Made by a program: the position numbers and the translations under genes. DNA of 64,000 bases from Pseudoalteromonas sp. 0303 (lineage in GTDB: Bacteria; Pseudomonadota; Gammaproteobacteria; Enterobacterales; Alteromonadaceae). The notes under the pieces are model-generated. The model searched no databases and was not told where the DNA came from. It was given only the letters and a program-made list of their open reading frames with translations. The DNA is taken from NCBI RefSeq assembly GCF_013349995.1, contig NZ_JABVXF010000002.1:1-64000 (forward strand), read 5' to 3'. Shown here one piece after another: positions 27,168-36,755 of the stretch. Position 1 is the first letter of the stretch; every line of letters starts with the position of its first letter.

Positions 27168-29736
27168 GGAACAACCAACTAAGCGCCACTAACGACAAGC
27201 CTAAGCCGATAAACGAAATAGCCCGCAGCAACCCGGTTAAGTTTGCCATATCAATCAAGAACACTTTTAACACCACCAGCGCCAATAAGCCAAAGCCGAG
27301 CTTTTGTAATACCGTAATGGTTCTTAACTGCCCCACCACAACCACCAAGGCACCGATAACAAGCCAAACTAAAGAATAACTGTAAAGCTCGGCATCTGAG
27401 GTTGGCAAAGCAATATTTATAAACTCACCTTGCCAGTTATGGCGAATTTCCGCATTGATATATAAAACACTCATCACACCTGCAAGTGCTGTAAACAGCT
27501 TTTGTAAATAGTGCTGAGATTTAGTCAGTTGGCTTGCCCAAATTGCAATACAGGCGGGGACTAACCAAAGTAATAGTAACCAGTTAATAATCGGCCAACT
27601 GCCTATATTTATCGGCTCAAAAAACGGATTTACAGCAGTAAAGCTTTTCAGTATTAGTAAGCCACTCAGTGTTAATAACGCAAAACCTGCTACTTGATAG
27701 AGTTTTGCCAATTGCGCAGTAAAGCGTGAACGCAGTAAATAAACACAACCTAATATACCCCAGTTACAGGTTAATAAAATATGCTCATACACAGACAAGT
27801 TCTCAAAGTCTGGGTAGTGCCCCACCAACTGATAGCTCGTCTCTGTGGTAATAAATAAAGCAATACAATGAAGCGTTGCACCTTCTAGCCACACCCGAAC
27901 AGATTGCTGCTGCCAGTGCCTCGCTGCAAAGTAAAATAAGCAAGCGCATACTGGGTATACAACCAAACTCCAGTGCACACCGAGCAGCAACGCACCACTG
28001 TAATCAGCTGACCAAGGTGCAAAGCTTAACCTAACTAGTAAAGCGCCAACTAAGCCCTTAAGCGGCCAAGTAGGTATGCTGAGTGACTGTTTATTGACAT
28101 AAAAACTGATCAACAACACCTGCACAGCAAGCGCTAAGGTCAAGCTGCTGCCTTCAAGGAGCATGGTTAGCGCTAAGCTAATATTGGCATTACCGCCAAG
28201 CCAGTAAATAAATACCCGCATTGGATTTGTGCTATTAAGTGATAACTTAAATAACCCAGCAGACAGTGCCAGTAATACAAAGCACCAAACCGGATACGCC
28301 GTCATCAAGGCATGATCGGGAGTGATGACATATAAGCAACTAATAATCACAAAACTTGAAAGTGAAGCGGTTAGAGCAAAACCTAAGCGTTTGGGGTATT
28401 TACGACCAAACAAAAACCCATAACCCGCAAACAAAGCAATAAAAAACAGCCCTGCTCCGTAATTTTGCCGAAATACAAAAAGTTGCTCAGAGTAATCAAC
28501 AGCATTGTATTGCCCTGTGAGCAAACACATTACACTCACAACAGCTAGTATCAGCCAGTGATCCCATGCACTGTTTTTTAATACCAAAAGAAGCAGTAAA
28601 GCCACTAACGACAACATACTAAGCTGCCAAGTAAGCAGTTGGTTACTGCTCATGAGTAAAAGATAAAGTGGCACGACAACAGCTATCAACAGAGGGTTGT
28701 CGGGCAGTTGCTTAAGTAGTGTTTTAAAGCGATGTGGACGGTATTCTATTTGTTTAATACTCAGCCCTAGGCGCGGAATCGCAATTAACAATACGATGCT
28801 AAATAGAGCATAAAGATTAATAAACCAATGCAGGTTTTTAGCTGCACTCATTGCAACTAGGTAATACCAGCCTAAATGACCCGCCCATAACAGATACCAC
28901 AACCAATGCCGTTTTACGTAATGAGCAACTAGCGAAGCCGATACACTAACAAACGCAACATAAGTTAGCAGTGCTATAAAGTCATTGCTCCCGGTATTAA
29001 CCCAAACCGGCACGCTGTAGGCGCCAATAATGCCAATGACTGCTAGCACAGGACCAAAACGTAGAGCCATCCAGCTTGCTGCTACAGAAACTAAGGTTAA
29101 AATGCTAAATGCAGGTAAAGCTTGCAGTAAGCCATAATGGCTGTAGGCCAGCAAAGTCAATGCAAAACAACTAATAAAGCCGCCACTTGCCAGCGCCGCG
29201 GGAATATAGTTGCTAAACCCATCAAAGATAATACCTTTACGATGTAAAACCTCAGCCGCAACAATTAAGCTCAAACCAAAAATAGCGCCAAGCGTGAGTC
29301 GCATGGTTTCAGATAATAAGCCTGCCTCCAGTGAATAGCGGGCTAAAAAGATACCGCCAAAGGCAAGTGCAACCGCTCCTACCCAAGTTAACCAATTGGC
29401 TTTGATTTGTGTAACGAGTTGGCTTACTAGCGGATTTAAAGTCGCAGGCTTGGGTTTTGTTTGCTCGGGCTTTTTAGGGATAGCCTCAATCGGCTTACTA
29501 ATGATTACAGGCTCTGGTTCAAATTTTGCTGTGTCAGTCAGATCTTCGTTTGAATTATCAAACTGGTTTGCAGTATTTGTTTGTGGATGTTGGGTATATG
29601 TCGCGTTAAGTTTGACTCGAAGAGCAGCTACCTCTCGCTTTAAACTAGAGAGTTGAAAAAAGGCAAAAATACCCGCAATTGAGCCACCTACAACAACTAG
29701 TGCTAGTAATATTAGTAACGCAATACCGCCGTCCAT
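27133..29736 (-). CDS. DUF2339 large polytopic membrane protein
   Basis: The 867-residue protein has an N-terminal membrane segment (about 5-27), a coiled-coil stretch and a Pro/Lys-rich cytoplasmic linker (about 30-110). About 24-26 membrane helices follow, with WVGAVALAFGGIFLARYS at the start of the DUF2339 region. The family is of unknown function. I place the start at ATG 29736 because AGGAG lies immediately upstream; the frame is open 12 codons further up without a ribosome site. The C-terminus is encoded inside the crbS terminator hairpin. Confidence 0.85.
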   Translation of the reverse strand: MDGGIALLILLALVVVGGSIAGIFAFFQLSSLKREVAALRVKLNATYTQHPQTNTANQFDNSNEDLTDTAKFEPEPVIISKPIEAIPKKPEQTKPKPATLNPLVSQLVTQIKANWLTWVGAVALAFGGIFLARYSLEAGLLSETMRLTLGAIFGLSLIVAAEVLHRKGIIFDGFSNYIPAALASGGFISCFALTLLAYSHYGLLQALPAFSILTLVSVAASWMALRFGPVLAVIGIIGAYSVPVWVNTGSNDFIALLTYVAFVSVSASLVAHYVKRHWLWYLLWAGHLGWYYLVAMSAAKNLHWFINLYALFSIVLLIAIPRLGLSIKQIEYRPHRFKTLLKQLPDNPLLIAVVVPLYLLLMSSNQLLTWQLSMLSLVALLLLLVLKNSAWDHWLILAVVSVMCLLTGQYNAVDYSEQLFVFRQNYGAGLFFIALFAGYGFLFGRKYPKRLGFALTASLSSFVIISCLYVITPDHALMTAYPVWCFVLLALSAGLFKLSLNSTNPMRVFIYWLGGNANISLALTMLLEGSSLTLALAVQVLLISFYVNKQSLSIPTWPLKGLVGALLVRLSFAPWSADYSGALLLGVHWSLVVYPVCACLFYFAARHWQQQSVRVWLEGATLHCIALFITTETSYQLVGHYPDFENLSVYEHILLTCNWGILGCVYLLRSRFTAQLAKLYQVAGFALLTLSGLLILKSFTAVNPFFEPINIGSWPIINWLLLLWLVPACIAIWASQLTKSQHYLQKLFTALAGVMSVLYINAEIRHNWQGEFINIALPTSDAELYSYSLVWLVIGALVVVVGQLRTITVLQKLGFGLLALVVLKVFLIDMANLTGLLRAISFIGLGLSLVALSWLFQKFKAKPTALP

Positions 29737-29842
29737 ATCCTCTCCTTGTGTACGCTTTAAACAAAAAAGCAAAAAGCCTTAATTGTTTATACAATAAACA
29801 CTTAGCAAGAGTAAATAAACAACGATATTGCGTTTTAGCCGG

Positions 29843-31204
29843 TTAAGACTGTTCAGTCACCGTACGCTCTAAGGTCATTTTAAAACCTGAGTCTGTGGTT
29901 TCATCGTGTTCAATCACCAAGATATAGTTACCTTCTTCAGTAAAATCCATATCGCTTTGTTGTAATAACACAATCTGTTGACCGTTATCTTCAAACACCA
30001 CATAAGTTGTATAAACTTCGTTATCAACCACCTGCTCTTGTTGGTCGTATTGATCTAACCCTTCTACAACATTGCTAGTATCTTCAACCGTTTCACCATT
30101 GAGGGTGAAGTACACATCAACTTCGTCAATCTCTTGCCCTGCATAACTATCAATTAAGTTAACCACAGTAACTGCGTGGCTGTAGCTGCTTGGAGTTAGG
30201 TTTTCTTCAATGGTCATCATACGAGGCCCGTAATCTTTGTCATTGTAGAAAAGACCAACCGCACTTTGCTCACGTTCTAATGTCATTAAGAAGTTATCTA
30301 CAATCGTGTCACCCGCTTCATCTAACATGGCGACGCTGTAACTATTTGGCGACATGCTCATGTATTCAGAGTAACTATCGTTGCTAACAACTTCGGTGTT
30401 AGTCGCCGTTGTGCCTCGGGTTACTTTAAACTGGGTTTGTGTGTAATCATCAATAGTATTGATAAAACGCAGCTGACCTTGCGCGTCTTGGTGGTTTAGT
30501 TGTGTTACTGAGCTACTAGCCGTCACAACATCAAGCGTAATGCCATCTTCCTCTGTTGCATAACTTGGACGGATCATCGCCATGTACGTTGCTTCATCAT
30601 TAAAGTACACGGTTGGTGATTCAAAAATCACATCAGTGCTGCCGCTAGCAGTAATATAAATAGTGTAATAACCTTCCTCAAGCGTCGCTAATTCTGGCTC
30701 AACGAGGTATTGCGAAGTCATTAATAACTCAGCGGTATCAAACAACCCGTCGTCAGTAGCAACGTATACATCGTAAAGGTTATCTTCACCAACGATATTA
30801 AAAAAGCCAACATTGAATTCATCTTCATCGCTTGACGTCGGCACACTGAGCTCAGTAAAAATTGGTTCAGCAAAATCACCGTTCATTACTAGCAACTGAG
30901 TTTGATCATTTTTAATTTTGATGGTTTCTTCATCGATGGTGATATAACTATCATTGGCATCAACATATTCAAAACTGAGTTCATACTCCCCCGAACTGTA
31001 GTTATGACGAGTTGATACATCACCAAAATCTGCGCCCGAACGTTCAGTGTCATCAACAAATAAACGTGTGTATGGGCTGTTGTAAGAGCCATTGTACAGT
31101 TGCACATAGCCACTGTTGCTACTGCTGCTGTCATCGCTTGAACAGGCAGCCAGTACCGAAAGCAAACTTGAGGCAACAATTGTTTTAAGCAGAGTGCTTT
31201 TCAT
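29843..31204 (-). CDS. DUF4397-type secreted lipoprotein
   Basis: The 453-residue protein has a lipoprotein signal peptide with lipobox LAAC (lipidated C21), a Ser/Asp-rich spacer (SSDDSSSSNS) and beta-rich repeats beginning GYVQLYNGSYNSPYTRLFVDD, typical of DUF4397 domains. It is strongly acidic, as common for secreted marine proteins. The serines after C21 suggest outer-membrane sorting. Function unknown; it is probably surface-associated. Confidence 0.75.
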   Translation of the reverse strand: MKSTLLKTIVASSLLSVLAACSSDDSSSSNSGYVQLYNGSYNSPYTRLFVDDTERSGADFGDVSTRHNYSSGEYELSFEYVDANDSYITIDEETIKIKNDQTQLLVMNGDFAEPIFTELSVPTSSDEDEFNVGFFNIVGEDNLYDVYVATDDGLFDTAELLMTSQYLVEPELATLEEGYYTIYITASGSTDVIFESPTVYFNDEATYMAMIRPSYATEEDGITLDVVTASSSVTQLNHQDAQGQLRFINTIDDYTQTQFKVTRGTTATNTEVVSNDSYSEYMSMSPNSYSVAMLDEAGDTIVDNFLMTLEREQSAVGLFYNDKDYGPRMMTIEENLTPSSYSHAVTVVNLIDSYAGQEIDEVDVYFTLNGETVEDTSNVVEGLDQYDQQEQVVDNEVYTTYVVFEDNGQQIVLLQQSDMDFTEEGNYILVIEHDETTDSGFKMTLERTVTEQS

Positions 31205-31535
31205 GGAATTTTTTCCTTATTGTTTGTAATACCCCATTCTGACTCGAATAGTGTGAAAAAATTCTATGTTTTACAAACTATTACCTTCACTTACAGTTAC
31301 TTACGATAAGGTTAAAAAGTGTAGAAAATGATGTAGAAAAGCACTTAATTAATCATAATTATGGACAGAAAATCACATTTATAGTGAAAGCAGCTTACTT
31401 TTACACGAAAAGTAAATAATGATTACATTTTAGGCGCTTATGCAATCAAATCAGATAAATTATTAGATAGTTAAATTTGCGCTATGCAGCACAAAAAAAT
31501 TAGCAAATAATGGTGTTCACACACACGGGATTAGA
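31205..31535. promoter_or_regulatory. Divergent intergenic region, DUF4397 gene and purU
   Basis: 331 AT-rich bases with no convincing frame. They contain a perfect inverted repeat TTACTTTT-ACACG-AAAAGTAA at 31395-31415, which could be an operator or a small hairpin. Promoters for both genes must lie here, but I cannot assign them. Confidence 0.4.
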
Positions 31536-32375
31536 ATGAGGACTATGAACACGATTTTAACCACACAATGCGATGATGATGTTGGTCTAATTGCCAAGAT
31601 CACCGGCCTTTGTCATCAGCATAATTTAAACATTACACGTAATAACGAATTTGTAGATAAAGACGCTAAACGCTTTTTTATGCGTACAGAGTTAAGCGGC
31701 GTTATTTCAGATGACTTTTTACCAAGTCTTGCTGAGCTACTTCCTGATGGCGCAGAGCTTGCCCTGCACAGCAGCGAAAAAACGAAAGTGGTATTGCTTG
31801 CCACCAAAGAAGCGCACTGTTTAGGTGGGGTATTACTAAAGCAATTCGAAAAAGCCTTAAACATCGAAGTACTGGCTGTGATTGCCAACTACGCCGACTT
31901 AGCGCCACTGGCTGCAGGCTTTGGTGTGCCATTTCATGTGGTATCGCACGAGGGTTTAAGCCGTGCAGAGCATGATCAACAAGTCGGTGATTTAATAGCC
32001 AGCTATCAGCCTGATATCATCGGCCTTGCTAAATATATGCGTATTTTAAGCCCTGAATTTGTGGCGCGCTTTGAAGGTAAGATTATTAATATTCACCATT
32101 CATTTTTGCCTGCCTTTATTGGTGCGAAGCCTTACCATCAGGCATTTGAGCGCGGTGTAAAAATTATTGGTGCGACCGCTCACTTTGTTAATAATGAGCT
32201 CGATGAAGGGCCAATTATTTTACAAGATGTGACGCATGTCAGTCATGCTGATACCGCAGAGATGATGGCAAAAATGGGTAAAGATGTAGAGAAAACAGTG
32301 TTCTGCAAAGCGTTGCAACTCGCATCTGAACATAAACTGTTTATCAATGGAAATCGAACCGTGGTGTTCGCTTAG
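31536..32375 (+). CDS. purU: Formyltetrahydrofolate deformylase PurU
   Basis: Hydrolyses 10-formyl-THF to formate and THF, balancing one-carbon pools. The 279-residue protein (E. coli 280) has an N-terminal ACT domain (about 5-85) and a formyltransferase-fold C-terminal domain, with INIHHSFLPAFIG, the pattern KPYHQAFERGVKIIGATAHFV, and DEGPII carrying the catalytic aspartate. ATG 31536 (GGGA five bases upstream) and ATG 31545 are both possible starts. A strong terminator follows. Confidence 0.93.
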   Translation: MRTMNTILTTQCDDDVGLIAKITGLCHQHNLNITRNNEFVDKDAKRFFMRTELSGVISDDFLPSLAELLPDGAELALHSSEKTKVVLLATKEAHCLGGVLLKQFEKALNIEVLAVIANYADLAPLAAGFGVPFHVVSHEGLSRAEHDQQVGDLIASYQPDIIGLAKYMRILSPEFVARFEGKIINIHHSFLPAFIGAKPYHQAFERGVKIIGATAHFVNNELDEGPIILQDVTHVSHADTAEMMAKMGKDVEKTVFCKALQLASEHKLFINGNRTVVFA

Positions 32376-32387
32376 GCAATAAAATGA

Positions 32388-32416
32388 AGAGGCTGAGTGG
32401 CCTCTTTATTGTTTTT
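32388..32416. terminator. Terminator between purU and crbR
   Basis: AAGAGGC / GCCTCTT stem with a six-base loop, then T-rich sequence. It lies between convergent genes and could act in both directions. Confidence 0.7.
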
Positions 32417-32427
32417 ATTATCGTTTG

Positions 32428-33078
32428 TTATGCCGACTCAATAGGCTCTAATTGTAACTTAGAGGCAATTAATACCGCTTGAGTACGGTTATACACACCT
32501 AGCTTTCTAAAAATTGCTGTAATGTGTGCTTTGACTGTTGCTTCAGAAATATGTAACTCGTAAGCAATCTGTTTGTTTAGCAAGCCTTCGTGCAAGTATT
32601 GCAACACCTTGTATTGCTGCGGCGTCAGTGAAGCCACTTGCGCTGCAATTTCCTTGTCTTCGCCATCTACGGCAGCCACCTTATCTTTAAGCTCAAGTGG
32701 AAGCCAAACATCGCCTTCAAGAATGTGGTTAATTGCCAGCGCAATATCATCTGATGAAGATGATTTAGGAATAAATCCCATCGCACCATAACCCATTACT
32801 TTAGAAACTACATTGATGTCTTCGCTGCCAGAAACAACAGCTATTGGTAAGCTTGGATAGTCTTCGCGAATGCGAATAAGGCCGTATAAATCGCCATTGC
32901 CTGGCATGTGAAGGTCTAGTAGTAAGATATCAAGATCTTCTTGTTCGCTCAGCACCTGCAAGGTGGTATCAAAGTTTTCCGATTCAAACACTTCTAAATC
33001 AGCGAACTTAGCACTCAATGCCCCTTTCAGCGCTTCACGAAATAACGGATGATCGTCCGCTATTAAAAACTGACTCAT
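32428..33078 (-). CDS. crbR: LuxR-family response regulator CrbR
   Basis: The 216-residue protein has a receiver domain with acidic pair D8/D9, phosphoacceptor D55 (LLLDLHMPG), and a C-terminal NarL/LuxR helix-turn-helix with LTPQQYKVLQYL, NKQIAYELHISEATVKAHI and FRKLGV. It lies directly downstream of acs on the same strand, as the cognate regulator of CrbS does in related bacteria, and should activate acs and actP. An imperfect hairpin separates it from acs, so it may be made partly by read-through. Confidence 0.88.
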   Translation of the reverse strand: MSQFLIADDHPLFREALKGALSAKFADLEVFESENFDTTLQVLSEQEDLDILLLDLHMPGNGDLYGLIRIREDYPSLPIAVVSGSEDINVVSKVMGYGAMGFIPKSSSSDDIALAINHILEGDVWLPLELKDKVAAVDGEDKEIAAQVASLTPQQYKVLQYLHEGLLNKQIAYELHISEATVKAHITAIFRKLGVYNRTQAVLIASKLQLEPIESA

Positions 33079-33097
33079 GGTTCACTCCTAATAAATT

Positions 33098-33127
33098 CGG
33101 CTGACACCTATTTCTAAGTGACAGCCG
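33098..33127 (-). terminator. Hairpin between acs and crbR, possible attenuator
   Basis: CGGCTGACAC and GTGACAGCCG pair in nine of ten positions around a ten-base loop. On the minus strand it follows acs by about 50 bases, but only a weak T-rich tail follows, so partial termination is more likely than a full stop. Confidence 0.45.
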
Positions 33128-33174
33128 ATATACTACGTTTAGAATCAACTTCTAATCAAGTTTTTAACGCGATT

Positions 33175-35115
33175 TTAACGATTTAATCGGTTTTCGATTA
33201 GCTCATCAACAACGCTCGGATCGGCTAGTGTAGAAGTATCTCCAAGCTGTTGGTGCTCATTTGCCGCAATTTTACGTAAAATTCGACGCATGATCTTACC
33301 AGAACGAGTTTTCGGTAAACCTGGAGACCATTGGATCATATCAGGTGAAGCAATTGGGCTTAATTCTTTACGAACCCAGTTACGTACCTCTTTTGTTAGT
33401 TCATCGCTTACTACAATCCCCTCATTTGGAGTGATGTAAACATAGATGCCCTGACCTTTAATATCATGTGGGTAACCTACGACTGCAGCTTCTGCTACTG
33501 CTTCGTGAGCAACCAATGCACTTTCGATTTCTGCAGTACCTAGGCGGTGACCTGATACGTTAAGTACGTCATCTACACGGCCTGTGATCCAGTAGTAGCC
33601 ATCTTCATCACGACGACAACCATCACCTGTGAAGTACACGCCTGGGTATGCTGAGAAATAGGTTTGTTCAAAGCGTTCATGGTCTCCATAAACTGTTCGT
33701 GCTTGTGATGGCCAGCTATCTAAAATAACAAGGTTACCGTCAACCGCACCTTCTAGTGTATTACCCTCAGCATCAAATAGTGCTGGTGCAATACCAAAGA
33801 ATGGACGTGTTGCTGAGCCTGGCTTCATATCTGTCGCACCTGGTAATGGTGTGATCATGATGCCGCCAGTCTCTGTTTGCCACCAAGTATCTACGATTGG
33901 GCAGTTTTCGTTACCAATATGTTCGTAATACCATGCCCACGCTTCTGGGTTAATTGGCTCACCTACAGAACCCATAACACGAAGACTTTTACGAGTTGAA
34001 GTCGCTGTTGGCTCATCGCCTTTCGCCATTAGAGCACGAATAGCAGTTGGTGCTGTGTAAAGAATAGTCACGTTGTGCTTATCAATTACTTCACCCATAC
34101 GGCCCGCTGTTGGGTAAGTTGGTACACCTTCAAATACGACTTGCGTGCAGCCATTCACTAATGGGCCATAAGCAATGTAGCTGTGACCAGTGATCCAGCC
34201 CACATCGGCACTACACCAGAAAATATCGTCTTCTTTAAGATCAAACACATATTCATGTGTCATAGATGCATAAACAAGGTAACCACCGGTAGTATGAACC
34301 ACACCTTTTGGTTGACCCGTTGAACCTGAAGTATAAAGAATGAAAAGCGGATCTTCTGCATTCATTGGCTCTGGTTCGCACTCGGCTGGTAAGTCAGCGA
34401 CAAGCTCATGCCACCAAACATCATGACTATTCCACTCAACTTCACCACCCGTTAGCTGATGAACAATAACGTGCTCAACTGTGGTTACTGAGTCTTGTGA
34501 TACCGCTTCATCAACATTTGCTTTAAGTGGTACGCAGTTGCCAGCACGGCGACCTTCGTCTGAAGTAATTACCACTTTAGCGCCTGAGTCATTAATTCGG
34601 TCAGCAATCGCTGATGGAGAGAAACCACCAAATACTACAGAGTGAATAGCACCAATACGCGCACACGCTTGCATAGCGTAAATAGCCTGCGGTGTCATTG
34701 GCATATAAATAGCAACACGGTCACCTTTTGATACACCTAATTTTTTAAGGCCGTTGGCTAGCTTAGCTACTTCGTCGTGAAGCTGTTGGTAGCTAATATT
34801 TTCGTTGTGTTCAGGGTTATCGCCTTCCCAAATAAGAGCTGTTTTATCGGCTTTAGTGGCAAGGTGGCGATCAATACAGTTGTAAGATGCGTTAAGTTGG
34901 CCGTCTTCATACCAGCGAATGCTGATGTGGCCTTTGTCGAATGAGGTGTTCTTTACTTTGTTATAAGGAGTTGACCAATCAAGGCGTTTACCGTGCTCTC
35001 GCCAAAATCCTTCAGGGTCATCAATAGATTGCTTGTACAGTGTATTATATTTATCGTTATCAACTAGTGCTGCATTCTTGATATGCGCTGGTACTGGATA
35101 GATACTTTCTGACAT
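33175..35115 (-). CDS. acs: Acetyl-CoA synthetase (AMP-forming)
   Basis: Activates acetate to acetyl-CoA through acetyl-AMP. The 646-residue protein (E. coli 652) shows [14 protein letters not shown], the AMP-binding loop [25 protein letters not shown] and, near the C-terminus, the acetylation-controlled lysine in [18 protein letters not shown] 35115 (MSESIYP) has GGAG nine bases upstream; in-frame starts further up lack one. crbR lies downstream and a DcaP-like porin is divergent. GTCTAATA motifs in the shared upstream region suggest control by CrbR. Confidence 0.96.
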   Translation of the reverse strand: MSESIYPVPAHIKNAALVDNDKYNTLYKQSIDDPEGFWREHGKRLDWSTPYNKVKNTSFDKGHISIRWYEDGQLNASYNCIDRHLATKADKTALIWEGDNPEHNENISYQQLHDEVAKLANGLKKLGVSKGDRVAIYMPMTPQAIYAMQACARIGAIHSVVFGGFSPSAIADRINDSGAKVVITSDEGRRAGNCVPLKANVDEAVSQDSVTTVEHVIVHQLTGGEVEWNSHDVWWHELVADLPAECEPEPMNAEDPLFILYTSGSTGQPKGVVHTTGGYLVYASMTHEYVFDLKEDDIFWCSADVGWITGHSYIAYGPLVNGCTQVVFEGVPTYPTAGRMGEVIDKHNVTILYTAPTAIRALMAKGDEPTATSTRKSLRVMGSVGEPINPEAWAWYYEHIGNENCPIVDTWWQTETGGIMITPLPGATDMKPGSATRPFFGIAPALFDAEGNTLEGAVDGNLVILDSWPSQARTVYGDHERFEQTYFSAYPGVYFTGDGCRRDEDGYYWITGRVDDVLNVSGHRLGTAEIESALVAHEAVAEAAVVGYPHDIKGQGIYVYITPNEGIVVSDELTKEVRNWVRKELSPIASPDMIQWSPGLPKTRSGKIMRRILRKIAANEHQQLGDTSTLADPSVVDELIENRLNR

Positions 35116-35186
35116 TGTTGTCGTCTCCATTTTAATTACTTGCCTACGGCCTGCTTCAAGGATCACTCAGCAAAGCCCCTGAAAGT

Positions 35187-35307
35187 ATTAGACCTTAGTT
35201 GTATATCTTGTCATTTAACAAAAAACTTTAAAATTGCCTTCTATAATCTAGTCCAATGTTAGGTTGGATGCGATTTAACTACCCATTCCACCTTAGTCTA
35301 ATAGACC
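35187..35307. promoter_or_regulatory. Candidate CrbR sites between acs and the DcaP-like porin
   Basis: GTCTAATA occurs at 35187-35194 (minus strand) and 35297-35304 (plus strand, within TTAGTCTAATAG), with a related TAGTCCAAT near 35249. The second copy forms the palindrome GTCTAATAGAC. The same TTAGTCTAATA word lies upstream of actP/crbS at 23508-23518. Assignment to CrbR is inference. Confidence 0.45.
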
Positions 35308-35397
35308 AATAGATAATTGAGAGAAGTCATTTCTTAAACAACAGTGATACAACAACATTAATGCAATCAACAAGTAGCTTCGACAGGAATACACATT

Positions 35398-36564
35398 ATG
35401 ACAACAACAAAAGTAACCGCATTAAAAACACTCACAGCTTCGGCTGTTTTATGTGCACTTGCAGGTACTGCTAACGCCGCAACCATTGGTAACACAGACG
35501 TCTCTTATGGTGGCTATGTAAAACTTGATGCTATGTGGAGTGATTACTCTGCAGGCGTACCAGCTGGCGGCAGCATTGGCCGTGACTTCTATGTACCAGG
35601 TACAACACCGGTAGGCGCAGACAGCGACAGCGATGCAGTATTTGACATGCATGCACGCCAATCTCGCTTTAACCTAGGTACAGCAACAAAATTAGACGAT
35701 GGTAAAACCATCAAAACTAAAATTGAAATAGACTTTATTGCTTCAGCGCCAGGCGGTAACGAACGTGTTAGTAACTCTTACGCGCCTCGTATTCGTCAAG
35801 CATTTGTGACTTATGATGGTTGGTTATTTGGTCAAGCTTGGTCAAACTTTCAAAACGTAGGTGCATTACCAGAAACACTCGACTTCGTTGGTCCTGCAGA
35901 AGGTACTGTGTTCGTACGTCAAGCACAGGCACGTTACACTACCGGTAATTGGTCATTCTCTATCGAAAACCCAGAGAGCACTGTCACAGTTGGCGGCGCA
36001 CGTGTAGCTACTGATGATGCATCAATGCCTGACTTTACAGCACGTTACGCACATAAAGCTGACTGGGGTGAATTAGTATTTACCGGTCTTGCTCGCCAGT
36101 TAACTTATAAACAAAATGGCATTGATGCAGATACATCATCGTTCGGTATCAGCGCCTCAGGTAAAGTAAATTTTGGCCAAAACAACCTTAAATTTATGCT
36201 AACTCAAGGCTCAGGTTTAGGCCGCTACATTGGTTTAAACGTAGCAAATGGTGCTGTGCTTGATGGTGATGATTTAGATGCAATTGATTCGACATCAGGT
36301 TTCATTGCCTATCAACAACACTGGAACAGCCAATGGCGCTCAACTTTCCTTTATTCATTCTTTTCAGCAGATAACAACACAGATTTACTTGCTGTGACTG
36401 GCGACCCTACAGAAATGAGCCAAAGTTATAGTGCCAACCTTTTATATTCGCCTGTTAAAAAGCTTACATTTGGTGTTGAGTTTAAACATGCTGAGCGTGA
36501 ACTAGAAAGCGGTGCTGACGGCGATATGGACCGTCTGCAGTTCTCTGCAAAATACGTATTTTAA
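35398..36564 (+). CDS. DcaP-like trimeric outer-membrane porin
   Basis: The 388-residue protein has a signal peptide (cleavage near TANA27), then VSYGGYVKLDAMWSDYSAG and RQSRFNLGT, typical of DcaP-type porins that pass dicarboxylates and other small acids. The barrel continues to a terminal phenylalanine (LQFSAKYVF), the outer-membrane assembly signal. It is divergent from acs and shares its upstream region, suggesting co-regulation with acetate uptake. A UUCG-loop terminator follows. Confidence 0.85.
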   Translation: MTTTKVTALKTLTASAVLCALAGTANAATIGNTDVSYGGYVKLDAMWSDYSAGVPAGGSIGRDFYVPGTTPVGADSDSDAVFDMHARQSRFNLGTATKLDDGKTIKTKIEIDFIASAPGGNERVSNSYAPRIRQAFVTYDGWLFGQAWSNFQNVGALPETLDFVGPAEGTVFVRQAQARYTTGNWSFSIENPESTVTVGGARVATDDASMPDFTARYAHKADWGELVFTGLARQLTYKQNGIDADTSSFGISASGKVNFGQNNLKFMLTQGSGLGRYIGLNVANGAVLDGDDLDAIDSTSGFIAYQQHWNSQWRSTFLYSFFSADNNTDLLAVTGDPTEMSQSYSANLLYSPVKKLTFGVEFKHAERELESGADGDMDRLQFSAKYVF

Positions 36565-36588
36565 GATTTAAACTTATTTTACTTCCTG

Positions 36589-36611
36589 AAGCGGCTTCGG
36601 CCGCTTTTTTT
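36589..36611 (+). terminator. UUCG tetraloop terminator
   Basis: AAGCGGC-TTCG-GCCGCTT stem followed by a seven-base T-run, 25 bases after the porin stop. Confidence 0.9.
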
Positions 36612-36684
36612 ATATCTCCTTTTTATATTTCTGTGCCCTTTAAACTTTTTGCAAACAATTACTCACCAAAACAGCAAGACCTAA

Positions 36685-36704
36685 TTGTAAATTATTTTCA
36701 TTTA
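36685..36704 (+). promoter_or_regulatory. Possible Fur box upstream of the TonB receptor
   Basis: TTGTAAATTATTTTCATTTA resembles the AT-rich Fur consensus only loosely. It lies 52-71 bases before the ATG of a siderophore receptor, where a Fur site is expected. The call is weak. Confidence 0.3.
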
Positions 36705-36755
36705 GATTAAATTACGCATTAATTTCACTATTCATTGAACTAATTGGAACTTTGC

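Noticed and set aside
36744..36755. TTG start four codons upstream of the TonB receptor ATG
   Set aside because: ATG 36756 directly begins a normal signal peptide; the TTG adds nothing to the family alignment.
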